44,274 nucleotides of DNA, from NCBI GenBank assembly GCA_903927955.1, contig CAIYOW010000076.1:1-44274 (forward strand), given 5' to 3'. This document shows positions 35,290 through 44,274 of the stretch, piece by piece. The DNA is from an uncultured Methylococcaceae bacterium. GTDB taxonomy: Bacteria; Pseudomonadota; Gammaproteobacteria; Methylococcales; Methylomonadaceae. The notes beneath the pieces are model-generated. The model did no database searches, had not been told where the DNA came from, and saw only the letters and a list, made by a program, of their open reading frames with translations. Made by a program: the position numbers and the translations under genes. The stretch's first letter is position 1. Every line of letters begins with the position of its first letter.

Positions 35290-35883
35290 ATGAAAGAACT
35301 ATTTAAGAAATTCTTCAACTACTTTCTAATCGGCAGCTTTTCGATCATACCTATTGTGGTTGTGCTGCAAATTATATTTTTTGTTAAACAATTGGTCGCA
35401 GATTTGTTCCAAATCGTCTACGACTTTTCCGACAGTTACACCTACACCACACTACTGTTTCTGGTTAGCTTTGCCATTTTGGTGTCTATCGGCAACACCA
35501 TTGTCAAAAAAGGCGGGTCTTGGATTATCAGTGCTTTTGAGTTTGTATTTGACAAAATACCGGTGTTGAACAGCATTTATCGGGTGCTTAAAAAAGTCAT
35601 CCAAATGTTTTCTTCACAAGCTTCGGGCATCGCCAAAGAGGTGGTTTATGTGGAATATCCCAAAGAAGGGGTATGGGTGCCCGCTTACATCACCAACCGC
35701 CATGATAACTGGTATGTGCTGTTCATACCCACCTCGCCCAACCCCACCTCTGGCTTCACGGTAATTGTCGAAAAATCTAAGGTGATCAAATCTGATATGA
35801 ACATCGAAGAAGCCACCAGCTTCATCATCAGTGTCGGGGTTGATTTCAATAAAGCGGAAGAAATGAATTCGTTAGGCAGTTAG
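35290..35883 (+). CDS. DUF502 family inner-membrane protein
   Basis: The 197-residue protein starts at the ATG preceded by an AAGGA motif, which puts the first membrane helix near the N-terminus as in the family. Helices are at about 9-34 (YFLIGSFSIIPIVVVLQIIFFV) and 50-70 (YTTLLFLVSFAILVSIGNTIV). The conserved DUF502 parts FDKIPVLNSIYRVLKKVIQMF and FIPTSPNPTSGFTVIVEKSKV follow. Family members are uncharacterised in bacteria; a plant homologue (LCV/COV group) affects vascular patterning. The gene stands alone, divergent from secA. Confidence 0.9.
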   Translation: MKELFKKFFNYFLIGSFSIIPIVVVLQIIFFVKQLVADLFQIVYDFSDSYTYTTLLFLVSFAILVSIGNTIVKKGGSWIISAFEFVFDKIPVLNSIYRVLKKVIQMFSSQASGIAKEVVYVEYPKEGVWVPAYITNRHDNWYVLFIPTSPNPTSGFTVIVEKSKVIKSDMNIEEATSFIISVGVDFNKAEEMNSLGS

Positions 35884-35920
35884 CCCGCAACCCAAGCTTT
35901 GCTATCTGATGTTGCGCAGC

Positions 35921-36019
35921 ACGTTGGCTGAGCGTAGTCGAAGCCCCCGGCCACAGCCCGTTGGCTTGCCTGACTATTGTGCCTAATTGCAATTCCCTTC
36001 GACTTCGCTCAGGGAACGT
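35921..36019. repeat. palindromic element with GACTTCGCTCAG arms
   Basis: A 99-base element whose 23-base ends, at 35921-35943 (ACGTTGGCTGAGCGTAGTCG...) and 35997-36019 (...GACTTCGCTCAGGGAACGT), are imperfect inverted copies. The type is common in proteobacterial intergenic DNA. Diverged copies of both arms occur at 25388-25410 and 25267-25289. It fills the gap between convergent DUF502 and the AlbA_2 gene and may act as a bidirectional terminator. Confidence 0.7.
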
Positions 36020-36113
36020 ATGGCATTATCTTGACCGCCTGTTCTTTGCGTAACATCAATGACTAGTCGTCGCTGACCTGGCCTGCCCTTAGCCAAAGCA
36101 AACACCGGTATCG

Positions 36114-37334
36114 CTATCGGTATAAAGTGGTTTTTAGGTAATCATCGGTCACCACAAATTTGGGGTCTTTACCGGTCAGTGCGCGGGTCAGTGGAATAAT
36201 TTTAGTCCTAACCCCCATGCCCCGATAATCGACATAACCGTAATCCCGCAATACTTCCATAATCAGGGTATTGCGTGGTGAACGCTGTCCTGCTTTCATT
36301 TTTTCTATGGTCATCGCATTGGTTAGGGAGCCTGGGCTTATCACCTCCAATCGGTCGGCATACAAAGCCACTTCAATTTCCACAAACCGCGTCCAATCCC
36401 TGTGCGCCAAGGCATTAACCAAAGATTCCCTAACTGCTTCCAGTGGATAGAACCACTGCGTTTCCCGCCTCAAGCCTTCGTCTATGCCGCTGGCTTGTTG
36501 CGAAATAAAAGGGCCGATTGCATCCATAAAGCGTTCTATTATGCCTCCATCAATAAGCCTTTTACCTGAGCCATCAATATCCCAACGCCCCACCATTGGC
36601 CCATCTAAAATCTCATCCAGTGCCGCCTGATACTCTTTATCTTGGGCATTAAATGCCAACACACGCAACCCGGCCTGTTTCAAATATCGACGTGGAAACT
36701 TGCCAAACAACACTAATCCAGCAATCGTGCAATAACGGTTACCCGCAACTTCAGTAAGAAAGCCCAGCCCTAATAAACGGGTTTGCCATGCTTCGGGCGA
36801 AGCGGGGATTTCGGGGTCTCTTAAAATATCCCTTAAGTAATTAATCAACCTCGCTTCATCTAAGCAACTGCTATCGGTGCGGGGCACTGGCATAACTTCT
36901 GTATGCAACAAACCGCCCAACTCAAACAAACGCATCTGCTGTTCTCGGGTTGCCAGCCTGGAAGTCGAACCGACACGGATATAGATTTCCTCCCTGCCTC
37001 GATCGCGGACCACATAAGGCTTTGAGATACCTTGCGGGAAACTGATAAGTGCAACGACTTTAGCATCATCCAGTTTTATTTCTTCGTAGAAGGGCAACAT
37101 CATCGGATGAATTTTATCCTGCATGACATTCATCACCCACTCTTCAAGGTTTGGACGTTGGATACCCGTTATGGTGCCGTCGTCTTCAACCCCCAATAAC
37201 AACTTACCCCCTTGGAAATTTGCCATTGCAACCACTTCTTTAGCCAGTTGTTCGGGTCGGATGTCATCTCGCTTAAACTCAACGCCGGAATTTTCTCCAT
37301 TAGCAATAATTTCCAACAACTCCGTTTTCAGCAT
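36114..37334 (-). CDS. AlbA_2/Schlafen-domain ATP-binding protein, putative regulator
   Basis: The 406-residue protein has an N-terminal AlbA_2 (Schlafen-like) domain at about residues 10-130, seen in ENSGVEFKRDDIRPEQLAKE, then GGKLLLGVEDDGTITGI and IYIRVGSTSRLAT. The middle is less recognisable. The C-terminal part resembles the HATPase_c_4 ATP-binding domain: AVRESLVNALAHRDW, LEVISPGSL and a GMGVRTKII segment. Such proteins are usually annotated as transcriptional regulators or ATP-binding proteins; relatives with this domain pair occur as accessory genes in variable regions, some next to restriction or defence systems. Here it stands alone beside a palindromic repeat, so no partner can be named. 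Confidence 0.85.
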   Translation of the reverse strand: MLKTELLEIIANGENSGVEFKRDDIRPEQLAKEVVAMANFQGGKLLLGVEDDGTITGIQRPNLEEWVMNVMQDKIHPMMLPFYEEIKLDDAKVVALISFPQGISKPYVVRDRGREEIYIRVGSTSRLATREQQMRLFELGGLLHTEVMPVPRTDSSCLDEARLINYLRDILRDPEIPASPEAWQTRLLGLGFLTEVAGNRYCTIAGLVLFGKFPRRYLKQAGLRVLAFNAQDKEYQAALDEILDGPMVGRWDIDGSGKRLIDGGIIERFMDAIGPFISQQASGIDEGLRRETQWFYPLEAVRESLVNALAHRDWTRFVEIEVALYADRLEVISPGSLTNAMTIEKMKAGQRSPRNTLIMEVLRDYGYVDYRGMGVRTKIIPLTRALTGKDPKFVVTDDYLKTTLYR

Positions 37335-37479
37335 CCGGCACTCCTAAGTTGACAAAACAGAAACCTTGCGTTGAGCAATAAATAGAACTGCCCAATAGGC
37401 CGGTATATTGCGTTACTGGTTTGCTCCGCTACACTTTGCTGAACTGACTTAAGCAAAGGGGAATGGCATTCTAAGCGCC

Positions 37480-38520
37480 TCAATCTATGCCATTGGCAGT
37501 TTCTGTGCCCTTGGCATCGGCTTCTTGGTGGTAACGGATAATGCGTTCCACTTCTTTTTTAGAACCCAAGATAACCGGTACACGCTGATGCACACCAGTG
37601 GGCTTAATGTCCAGGATAGGCTCGCGCCCCGTGGAACAAAGGCCGCCCGCTTGCTCAACAATAAAAGCCATCGGGTTGGCCTCATACATAATACGCAGCT
37701 TGGCGGGACGGTCGGGGTCGCGCAAATCGCAGGGGTACAAAAACACTCCGCCGCGCGTCAAAATACGGTAGACATCCGCAACAAATGAGGCGACCCAGCG
37801 CATATTGAAATCTTTTTCACGCACCCCTTCCACGCCTTGCAAGCACTCATCTATGTAGCGCTGCACAGGCGGCTCCCAAAACCGCTGGTTGGACATATTA
37901 ATGGCAAATTCGCTGGTCTCTTCAGGAATCCGCATGTCAGGATGGGTCAAAATAAATTCGCCCACATCTTGGTCCAAGGTAAACGCATTGACACCATGCC
38001 CTGTGGTCAACACCATCATGGTTGATGGGCCGTAAATCACAAAACCGGCACACACCTGTTCCGCGCCTTTACGCAAAAAATCCTCAATATCCGGCTCCAC
38101 CCCTTCACGGCAACGCAATATTGAAAAAATAGTGCCCACCGCCAAATTGATGTCAATATTGGATGAACCATCGAGCGGGTCAAATAAAGCCAAATATTTG
38201 CCCCTAGGGTATTGCGGGGGGATGGTTATCAGGTCATCGTCTTCTTCTGATGCCATACCCGCCAGATGCCCCGTCCAATTTAGGGCATTGATCATAATGT
38301 CATTGGTGATGATATCCAGTTTCTTTTGCACTTCGCCTTGGACATTTTCGGTGCCGGCACTGCCCAACACGCCAATCAGGTTGCCACGGTTGACTTTATG
38401 CGAGATTTGCTTACAAGCCGTGACGATATTATTCAGCAATAGTGTAAAAGTACCTGATGCATCGGGGAGACCACGTTGCTGCTCAATCAGAAACTGGGTC
38501 AAAGTCACTTTGTTATTCAT
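37480..38520 (-). CDS. fbp: class I fructose-1,6-bisphosphatase
   Basis: The 346-residue enzyme hydrolyses fructose 1,6-bisphosphate to fructose 6-phosphate in gluconeogenesis and, in autotrophs and some methylotrophs, in sugar-phosphate cycles. The metal and substrate motif [13 protein letters not shown] is complete. [19 protein letters not shown] and the C-terminal active-site region [20 protein letters not shown] with GREPILDI are also present. A GAGAG ribosome binding site precedes the ATG. It is monocistronic as far as visible. In a ribulose-monophosphate-pathway methylotroph it would serve gluconeogenesis, which is inference. Confidence 0.96.
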   Translation of the reverse strand: MNNKVTLTQFLIEQQRGLPDASGTFTLLLNNIVTACKQISHKVNRGNLIGVLGSAGTENVQGEVQKKLDIITNDIMINALNWTGHLAGMASEEDDDLITIPPQYPRGKYLALFDPLDGSSNIDINLAVGTIFSILRCREGVEPDIEDFLRKGAEQVCAGFVIYGPSTMMVLTTGHGVNAFTLDQDVGEFILTHPDMRIPEETSEFAINMSNQRFWEPPVQRYIDECLQGVEGVREKDFNMRWVASFVADVYRILTRGGVFLYPCDLRDPDRPAKLRIMYEANPMAFIVEQAGGLCSTGREPILDIKPTGVHQRVPVILGSKKEVERIIRYHQEADAKGTETANGID

Positions 38521-38590
38521 TCAAAACTCTCAAAATTGTTACCATCATTAAGCTGGACGGCTTGGGGGGGCAATGACCGGCAATGTTATA

Positions 38591-38614
38591 GCCACGGGGC
38601 GCAAACGCCGTGGC
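38591..38614. terminator. GC-rich hairpin downstream of the SemiSWEET gene
   Basis: GCCACGG and CCGTGGC pair perfectly around a 10-base loop that can itself extend the stem (GGCGC/CG). It lies between the 3' end of the SemiSWEET-like gene and fbp, both on the minus strand. No clear run of T follows, so it is a candidate terminator or REP-like hairpin only. Confidence 0.4.
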
Positions 38615-38670
38615 TTCGCCGCACTTTAGGGTAAAACTAACCCATAATGCTCAACTTTACCACACTCGGC

Positions 38671-38952
38671 TTATTCCTTTTTGGTGAAGCTATTGTAGAG
38701 CTTACAGGCCAATATTGAGGCAGCCAACAATAAAGTGATTGAATTTGCGAATATTATTGCCTTGTCATTAATAGATATGCCATACACCAACCAACAAAAC
38801 ACACCCAGTGTAAATAGACTATACATAGATAAGGACAGCGACTGGGTGTCGCGGGTTTTAATTGTCATGATAGCTTGCGGCAAAAATGACGAGGTTGTCA
38901 GAAAAGCCGCCAAGTAACCGATATATTCAAAGATCATTGCCATAACATCCAT
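38671..38952 (-). CDS. SemiSWEET-type PQ-loop transporter
   Basis: A small 93-residue membrane protein with three helices, the size of bacterial SemiSWEET. The PQ motif is in FLTTSSFLPQAIMTIKTRDTQSLS (helix 1 to loop); helix 2 is MYSLFTLGVFCWLVYGISI, and helix 3 is AIIFANSITLLLAASILACKL. SemiSWEETs are dimeric sugar transporters. The open frame continues upstream into hemF, but starting there would add a hydrophilic extension and a 38-base overlap. The ATG at 38952 (or a second at 38943) gives the normal N-terminus. The ribosome binding site is weak. It follows hemF by 52 bases. Confidence 0.85.
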   Translation of the reverse strand: MDVMAMIFEYIGYLAAFLTTSSFLPQAIMTIKTRDTQSLSLSMYSLFTLGVFCWLVYGISINDKAIIFANSITLLLAASILACKLYNSFTKKE

Positions 38953-39004
38953 TAAAGTTAAATTGCAAACCCGTTGGCGGCAAGCAACAAGCCGCGTGAA
39001 ATGA

Positions 39005-40282
<1,278 letters not shown>

Positions 40283-41293
40283 ATGCACGTTGTTACATTA
40301 ATTAAAGGTGATGGCATCGGCCCATCAATCATGGACGAAGCTGTCAAAGTCATCGACGCCTCGGGTGCAAAAATCACTTGGGAAGAAGCCTACGCGGGGT
40401 TGTCCGCATTTGAACAGTTCGGCACGCCATTGCCCGAAGCTACCCTGGCCTCGTTTGACAAAACCCGCGTGGCATTTAAAGGGCCATTGACCACCGTGGT
40501 CGGCACAGGATTTAGAAGCATCAACGTTGCCTTGCGCCAACAATACGACCTGTATGCCAACGTTCGCCCTGCCAAAAGCTGGGCCGGCATTAAAACCCGT
40601 TTTGAAGACGTGGACATTGTCATTGTGCGCGAAAACACCGAAGGCTTGTATGCCGGACTGGAACACTATTTGACCCCGAAAAAAGACATCGCTGAAAGTT
40701 TGGCAGTAGTGACCCGTGCCGCATCAGAACGCATTGTTGACTACGCTTTCCAATATGCCCGCGACAACCAACGTGAAAAAGTCACCGTTTGCCATAAAGC
40801 CAATATCTTAAAATACACCCAAGGGCTGTTCTTGGATGTGGCAAGGGAAATAGCCAGCCACTACCCTGAAATCAAATTCGATGAAAAAATCATTGATGCC
40901 GCGTGTATGCACATGGTGATGAACCCCAAACAATTTGACGTGGTTGTGACCACCAATATGTTCGGTGACATTTTGTCTGACCTGACGGCTGGGCTGGTCG
41001 GCGGTTTGGGCCTGATACCGGGCGCCAATATTGGTGCCAACGCAGCACTGTTTGAAGCAGTGCACGGCAGCGCCCCTGACATTGCTGGCAAAAACCTAGC
41101 CAACCCGATAGCGGTGATTATGGCCGGTGCCATGATGTTAAGCCACTTAGGCGAACAAGAAGCCGCCGACCGCGTGATAAAAGCCGTTGAATCAGTAGTC
41201 AATGAAGGCAAATTTGTCACCCCCGATTTAAACCCCGATTCTAAAGCAGGCACTATCGAAATGGGCAACGCTATTGTTGCCGCCTTGGCCTAG
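40283..41293 (+). CDS. NAD-type isocitrate dehydrogenase
   Basis: A 336-residue member of the isocitrate/isopropylmalate dehydrogenase family. It is much shorter than the NADP enzyme Icd of E. coli (416) and of the size of the NAD-linked mitochondrial-type subunit. Seen are GDGIGPSIMDEAVK, the substrate region FRSINVALRQQYDLYANVRPA, VRENTEGLYAGLEH, the metal-binding NMFGDILSDLTAGLVGGLGL, and AVHGSAPDIAGKNLANPIA. Ser/Arg residues of FRSINVALR suit isocitrate better than isopropylmalate. No leu genes are nearby. It would make 2-oxoglutarate for biosynthesis. A strong hairpin follows at 41313. Confidence 0.88.
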   Translation: MHVVTLIKGDGIGPSIMDEAVKVIDASGAKITWEEAYAGLSAFEQFGTPLPEATLASFDKTRVAFKGPLTTVVGTGFRSINVALRQQYDLYANVRPAKSWAGIKTRFEDVDIVIVRENTEGLYAGLEHYLTPKKDIAESLAVVTRAASERIVDYAFQYARDNQREKVTVCHKANILKYTQGLFLDVAREIASHYPEIKFDEKIIDAACMHMVMNPKQFDVVVTTNMFGDILSDLTAGLVGGLGLIPGANIGANAALFEAVHGSAPDIAGKNLANPIAVIMAGAMMLSHLGEQEAADRVIKAVESVVNEGKFVTPDLNPDSKAGTIEMGNAIVAALA

Positions 41294-41312
41294 CCAATAA
41301 CCCGCCCTAAAC

Positions 41313-41345
41313 GCCGCCAACATCCTTGCCGATGATGTTGGCGGC
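41313..41345 (+). terminator. hairpin terminator after isocitrate dehydrogenase
   Basis: GCCGCCAACATC and GATGTTGGCGGC form a perfect 12-base stem with a 9-base loop, 20 bases after the stop codon. The following bases (AGCTAAGCTTGCCCTT) lack a real T run. It is a strong structure that could stop or stabilise the message. Confidence 0.65.
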
Positions 41346-41471
41346 AGCTAAGCTTGCCCTTCCCCAAGTCCCCTTGCCACCGCCAGTTTTTCAACAAATG
41401 CCCCAACTATTAGGTAATAATCGCCGATAGGCATAAAATATGCTGCTTTAATAGCTTGCCGCTCAAGGACT

Positions 41472-43130
41472 ATGGCTAATAGACAACTGTTTTTGCTTGC
41501 CCTGATGATACCCGTGTTATTGGCGATCGCTTGGTTTTTAAAACCAACCGCCAGCGGGACACCCGCACTTAATCCACCAGGCACACGTCCTATTGCACAA
41601 GATGAAGTGGCCAGCATCGAAAAACCCTGTTCTAACGAACATCCTGAATGGCGTTCAGCACAAAGCATTGATGGCGTGGCAATAGCCGCCTCGTTGGCCT
41701 GTGAACCGGATAATCCGTTCGAGATTGCCGCTGCCGTAAAAGGCACTAATAATATAGGCATGGCCACCCTGATGCAGACCGATTTGGCGCAGGATGCACT
41801 GGAAATGTCCGATGACCTGGACCACGATGGCGACCCCGATATTATCCATATCAAATTGGAAGTGGTGGAACTGAACGGCTTCAGCCCCGATGGCGACTAT
41901 CTCATCAACACCTTTGCCATTGCCCCCGGCATTCAACCTGGACTTTGGGCGTATGCCCCCAAATCGCGCGGCATGGGCGTTAAAAACTTCAATTCCCGTA
42001 TTGCCAACCCACTGTTACGCGCGCCCTCCCCCAGCATCCGCGTGGAACAAGGCGACCACGTCACCATCACCTTAGAAAACACCCACTACTTGCCGCACAC
42101 CCTGCATTTGCACGGCGTAGACCACCCTTGGCAGAACAGTCGCGGTGAGGACAATGACGGCGCCGAAGAACACCCCGTTTTCCCCGGCACCCAGCACAGT
42201 TACGAAATACAGCCCCGCCATGCCGGTACCATGCTTTACCACTGCCATGTGCAAACTGCCCAACATATTATGATGGGCTTAGGCGGGCTGTTTATTGTGG
42301 AAGAAAACCGCCCCAACAATTGGCTGCAAACCTTCAACATCGGGGCCGGGCAGGTGCGCCACTCCTCGGAGGCAGTCAAGCAAGCTTATAACCAAGAGTA
42401 TGATCTGGTGTACCAGTCACTGGATAAAAAACTATCCGGCATCATCCAACAAGCCAACGACCCACGGCTGATCAGCCAACACATGGCGCGTGATTACAAC
42501 ATGACCGAGTCGTTTGAAAATTATTTTCTGCTGAACGGGCATTCTTTCCCGTATACCCTGCGCGATGGCATGATCATCGCCGCCGAAAACGAGAACATCA
42601 AGCTACGCGTTGCCAATCTGCAACGCTCCGCCGTTGCCCTGCATATCCACGGGCATAAAGTGACCATCACCGCTTATGATGGCGTTGATCAGCCTGAAGG
42701 CCAACAACTGAGCCGCGATGTGGTGGACATTGCCCCCGCGCAACGGGTGGATCTGAGCCTACGGACACAAGATGACGGCCTGCACAGTTACGGCCCAGGC
42801 TTGTGGATGTTCCATGACCATGTACCGACCGGCACCACCAGCGATGGCATGGAACCCGGCGGCAACATGGCCATTTTGGCCTACCAAAGCTTAGTCGATG
42901 GACAAGGGATGCCCAAAATGCATGAAGATATGCTAGGCGAGCTGTTCAGCCCTGATTATTACGCGAAAAAAATACCGGTTTGGCATACCGGCGATTTTAA
43001 ACAGCTGCTCGGCGACGCAGGCAAAATGCCTCCTACTTACTGGCAAATCATCATTTTTGGTTTACTGATAGGTTTGGCCTTAGGTTTACTGATGTTCATC
43101 ATTGTGGCAACAACCAGGAAGCGTCCATGA
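41472..43130 (+). CDS. membrane-anchored multicopper oxidase, type-1 copper in the first domain
   Basis: A 552-residue protein with membrane helices at both ends (about 5-23 and 524-546); the main part should face the periplasm. Domain 1 has HTLHLHGVDHPW (His209, 212, 214) and YHCHVQTAQHIMMG, in which His257-Cys258-His259 and His265 fit type-1 and trinuclear ligands. Domain 2 has ALHIHGHK (391-395) and FHDHV (448-450) but no Cys, so the type-1 site is only in domain 1. An EF-hand-like DLDHDGDPD (115-123) precedes the copper domains. An AAGGA ribosome binding site lies 5 bases before the ATG. It overlaps the cupredoxin gene by 4 bases. The substrate is unknown; copper, Fe(II) or Mn(II) are options. 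Confidence 0.88.
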   Translation: MANRQLFLLALMIPVLLAIAWFLKPTASGTPALNPPGTRPIAQDEVASIEKPCSNEHPEWRSAQSIDGVAIAASLACEPDNPFEIAAAVKGTNNIGMATLMQTDLAQDALEMSDDLDHDGDPDIIHIKLEVVELNGFSPDGDYLINTFAIAPGIQPGLWAYAPKSRGMGVKNFNSRIANPLLRAPSPSIRVEQGDHVTITLENTHYLPHTLHLHGVDHPWQNSRGEDNDGAEEHPVFPGTQHSYEIQPRHAGTMLYHCHVQTAQHIMMGLGGLFIVEENRPNNWLQTFNIGAGQVRHSSEAVKQAYNQEYDLVYQSLDKKLSGIIQQANDPRLISQHMARDYNMTESFENYFLLNGHSFPYTLRDGMIIAAENENIKLRVANLQRSAVALHIHGHKVTITAYDGVDQPEGQQLSRDVVDIAPAQRVDLSLRTQDDGLHSYGPGLWMFHDHVPTGTTSDGMEPGGNMAILAYQSLVDGQGMPKMHEDMLGELFSPDYYAKKIPVWHTGDFKQLLGDAGKMPPTYWQIIIFGLLIGLALGLLMFIIVATTRKRP

Positions 43131-43801
43131 AAAAATTGCCCCTTATTGTTGTGCTGGCGATTGCTATGCAAGCCTTGACTTATTGGCCCGCCGCTTTGGC
43201 TGACATGAGCCACCACCACATGCTAATGGACGAGCGCGGCATGGTGATGAATGCCAACAGCGATAAACTGCCGCAAGACTGCCAAGCCATTTCTGAAACC
43301 GTTGACCTGACCATCCATGCCGGACAGAAACACGCGCTGGCCTTTAACGGCAAAATGTTTGCATTTGACCAGCAGCAATGGGATGTCAAACCATGCGCCA
43401 AAATCAACATCACCTTTATCAATGATGATCACATCCGCCACCAGCTGATGATCCACGGCTTACCTGGCTATTTATACCCGGACGGTATGTTCCATCTTGA
43501 ACTCTATGGCGCGGGTGAGCTAAAAGCCTCTTTAATTGTCCCTAGCCAGAAAAAAACTTATTTGGTGCATTGTGAACTGCCGCAACACATGGAAAAAGGC
43601 ATGAAGGCACAATTAAAAGTGGCGGGCGGCGATGGTGACTTGCCCAGCATCCCGGGCATTAGCGCCCCCATCAAAGCCGACCACTATGCTATCGACTGGC
43701 AACAATCGACGCTGTTCATCCTGCTGGTATGCATAATAGCTGGGCTATTGCTGCCATTTATAGCCGTTACCCTTATCAAATCAAAAAGCAAACCGCTATA
43801 A
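43127..43801 (+). CDS. membrane-anchored type-1 copper cupredoxin
   Basis: The 224-residue protein has a Sec signal peptide (residues 1-26, cut near ALA-DM), a His/Met-rich stretch (MSHHHMLM), and a cupredoxin domain of about 60-165. Likely type-1 ligands are His105 (DDHIRHQLMIHG), Cys149, His154 and Met159 in VHCELPQHMEKGM. A C-terminal helix (195-216, STLFILLVCIIAGLLLPFIA) anchors it to the inner membrane. Its ATG overlaps the multicopper oxidase stop, so equal expression and a direct electron-transfer partnership are plausible. A copper-sensing role of the HHHM segment is speculation. Confidence 0.88.
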   Translation: MKKLPLIVVLAIAMQALTYWPAALADMSHHHMLMDERGMVMNANSDKLPQDCQAISETVDLTIHAGQKHALAFNGKMFAFDQQQWDVKPCAKINITFINDDHIRHQLMIHGLPGYLYPDGMFHLELYGAGELKASLIVPSQKKTYLVHCELPQHMEKGMKAQLKVAGGDGDLPSIPGISAPIKADHYAIDWQQSTLFILLVCIIAGLLLPFIAVTLIKSKSKPL

Positions 43802-43827
43802 CTGAAGTCTAGACAGGGTAAGTGATT

Positions 43828-43882
43828 GCGGTTTTTAAGGGCAATCGGTAAAAAGTGCTGTGCTGGTACGGAACTACCCTAC
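43828..43882. repeat. degraded copy C of the GTAGGGTGG element
   Basis: The right half of the element is recognisable: GCGGTTTTTA, then GGTAAAAAGTGCTGTGCTGG, then ACTACCCTAC at the end. It aligns base for base with copy B except for scattered changes, and the stem is weakened. The left half is lost or too diverged to see. Confidence 0.55.
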
Positions 43883-44145
43883 TCAACTATGCTGCATGAT
43901 CATCCGCCATATATGGAATTATAAATATATGACAGACAACAAAAAAAATCTTGCTGTAATGATTTTGTAACATTATAATGGGCAGTAGTAAATACCTAGT
44001 TATATGCTCAGTATTTGCCATTATGGATAACCTGCTTGACAGGCTATTCGAATATGTCATAGCACTTGCTCGGCCGTTACACGGGATGTAGACAAGCTGG
44101 GCATCTGGGGCTTTATTTATAATAATAATTAACGGAGGATACATC
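43883..44145 (+). promoter_or_regulatory. leader region of the right-edge gene
   Basis: This AT-rich stretch has no credible gene on either strand. TTGACA at 44036-44041 is a perfect -35 box; about 17 bases later ATAGCA is a poor -10. The ribosome binding site GGAGGA lies 9 bases before the ATG at 44146. The leader would be about 75 bases long. Confidence 0.45.
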
Positions 44146-44274
44146 ATGATTGCTCCTACTACTCTTACTGCTCTCAATGCCTTGGCCTACGCCAAAACAT
44201 CCGGCAAGCCCATTGCCGTGTCGGACAGCGGCTACGCCATTGCCAACGCCGCCCACGCGCTGGCGGCCTTGGGC
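44146..44274 (+). CDS. N-terminus of a probable large repeat-containing (RTX/adhesin-like) protein, truncated by window end
   Basis: Only 43 codons are visible, beginning MIAPTTLTALNALAYAKTSG, and the frame is open to the last base. The segment PIAVSDSGYAIANAAHALAALG resembles the tandem VSDTAANIAANLDAL-type repeats found in very large secreted or surface proteins of aquatic proteobacteria. There is no classical signal peptide, which suits type I secretion. Strong ribosome binding site GGAGGA. Identity beyond this is guesswork. Confidence 0.55.
   Translation, partial: MIAPTTLTALNALAYAKTSGKPIAVSDSGYAIANAAHALAALG

Overview
This 44 kb window is a gene-dense chromosomal segment of a gammaproteobacterium. 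The gene neighbourhoods are typical of that class: ubiK next to comM/yifB, miaB-ybeZ-ybeY-corC, and a yafS-like methyltransferase with rnhA next to mltD. A complete NAD-dependent molybdenum formate dehydrogenase operon and a membrane-anchored multicopper oxidase with a cupredoxin suggest a methylotroph, perhaps a methanotroph of the Methylococcales. That placement is inference, because no methane or methanol oxidation gene lies in the window.

Layout. 1-137: start of an Rpn-type nuclease gene running off the left edge. 422-4967: polyamine block, with arginine decarboxylase speA and a coupled beta-hydroxyacid dehydrogenase on the minus strand, divergent from speE, a Cys-rich MarR-type regulator and ubiK. 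5026-11895: comM, miaB, ybeZ/phoH, ybeY, corC, galE and an HNH protein, all plus strand. 11905-14943: rnhA and a methyltransferase (minus), divergent from mltD. 15058-21170: formate dehydrogenase operon fdsG-fdsB-fdsA-fdhD-fdsD behind a good sigma70-like promoter. 21189-30808: accessory island on the minus strand. It holds two overlapping bacteriophytochrome kinases, a single-domain response regulator, a biliverdin-forming heme oxygenase, a REC-PAS-PAS-HK-REC-REC hybrid kinase and a decayed DUF433/DUF5615 module, bounded and punctuated by inverted-repeat elements. 30841-35883: zapE, secA and a DUF502 membrane protein. 35921-37334: a palindromic repeat and an AlbA_2/Schlafen-type ATP-binding protein. 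37480-41293: fbp, a SemiSWEET-like protein, hemF and an NAD-type isocitrate dehydrogenase. 41472-43801: a two-domain multicopper oxidase overlapping a type-1 copper cupredoxin, both membrane anchored. 44146-end: start of a probable large repeat-containing protein.

How they work together. The formate dehydrogenase oxidises formate to CO2 and yields NADH, and FdhD encoded inside the operon supplies sulfur to its Mo cofactor. In the phytochrome island, BphO can make biliverdin, which the two BphP proteins (each with the N-terminal Cys expected to bind it) could use as chromophore. Their signal could pass to BphR and/or the N-terminal receiver of the hybrid kinase; no DNA-binding or cyclic-di-GMP output domain is encoded nearby. 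Both BphPs have substitutions at chromophore-pocket positions that are nearly invariant in characterised bacteriophytochromes. This makes the cluster the most interesting part of the window.

No tRNA, rRNA, CRISPR array, intact insertion sequence or replication origin was recognised. All functional calls come from reading motifs and context; no database search was run.
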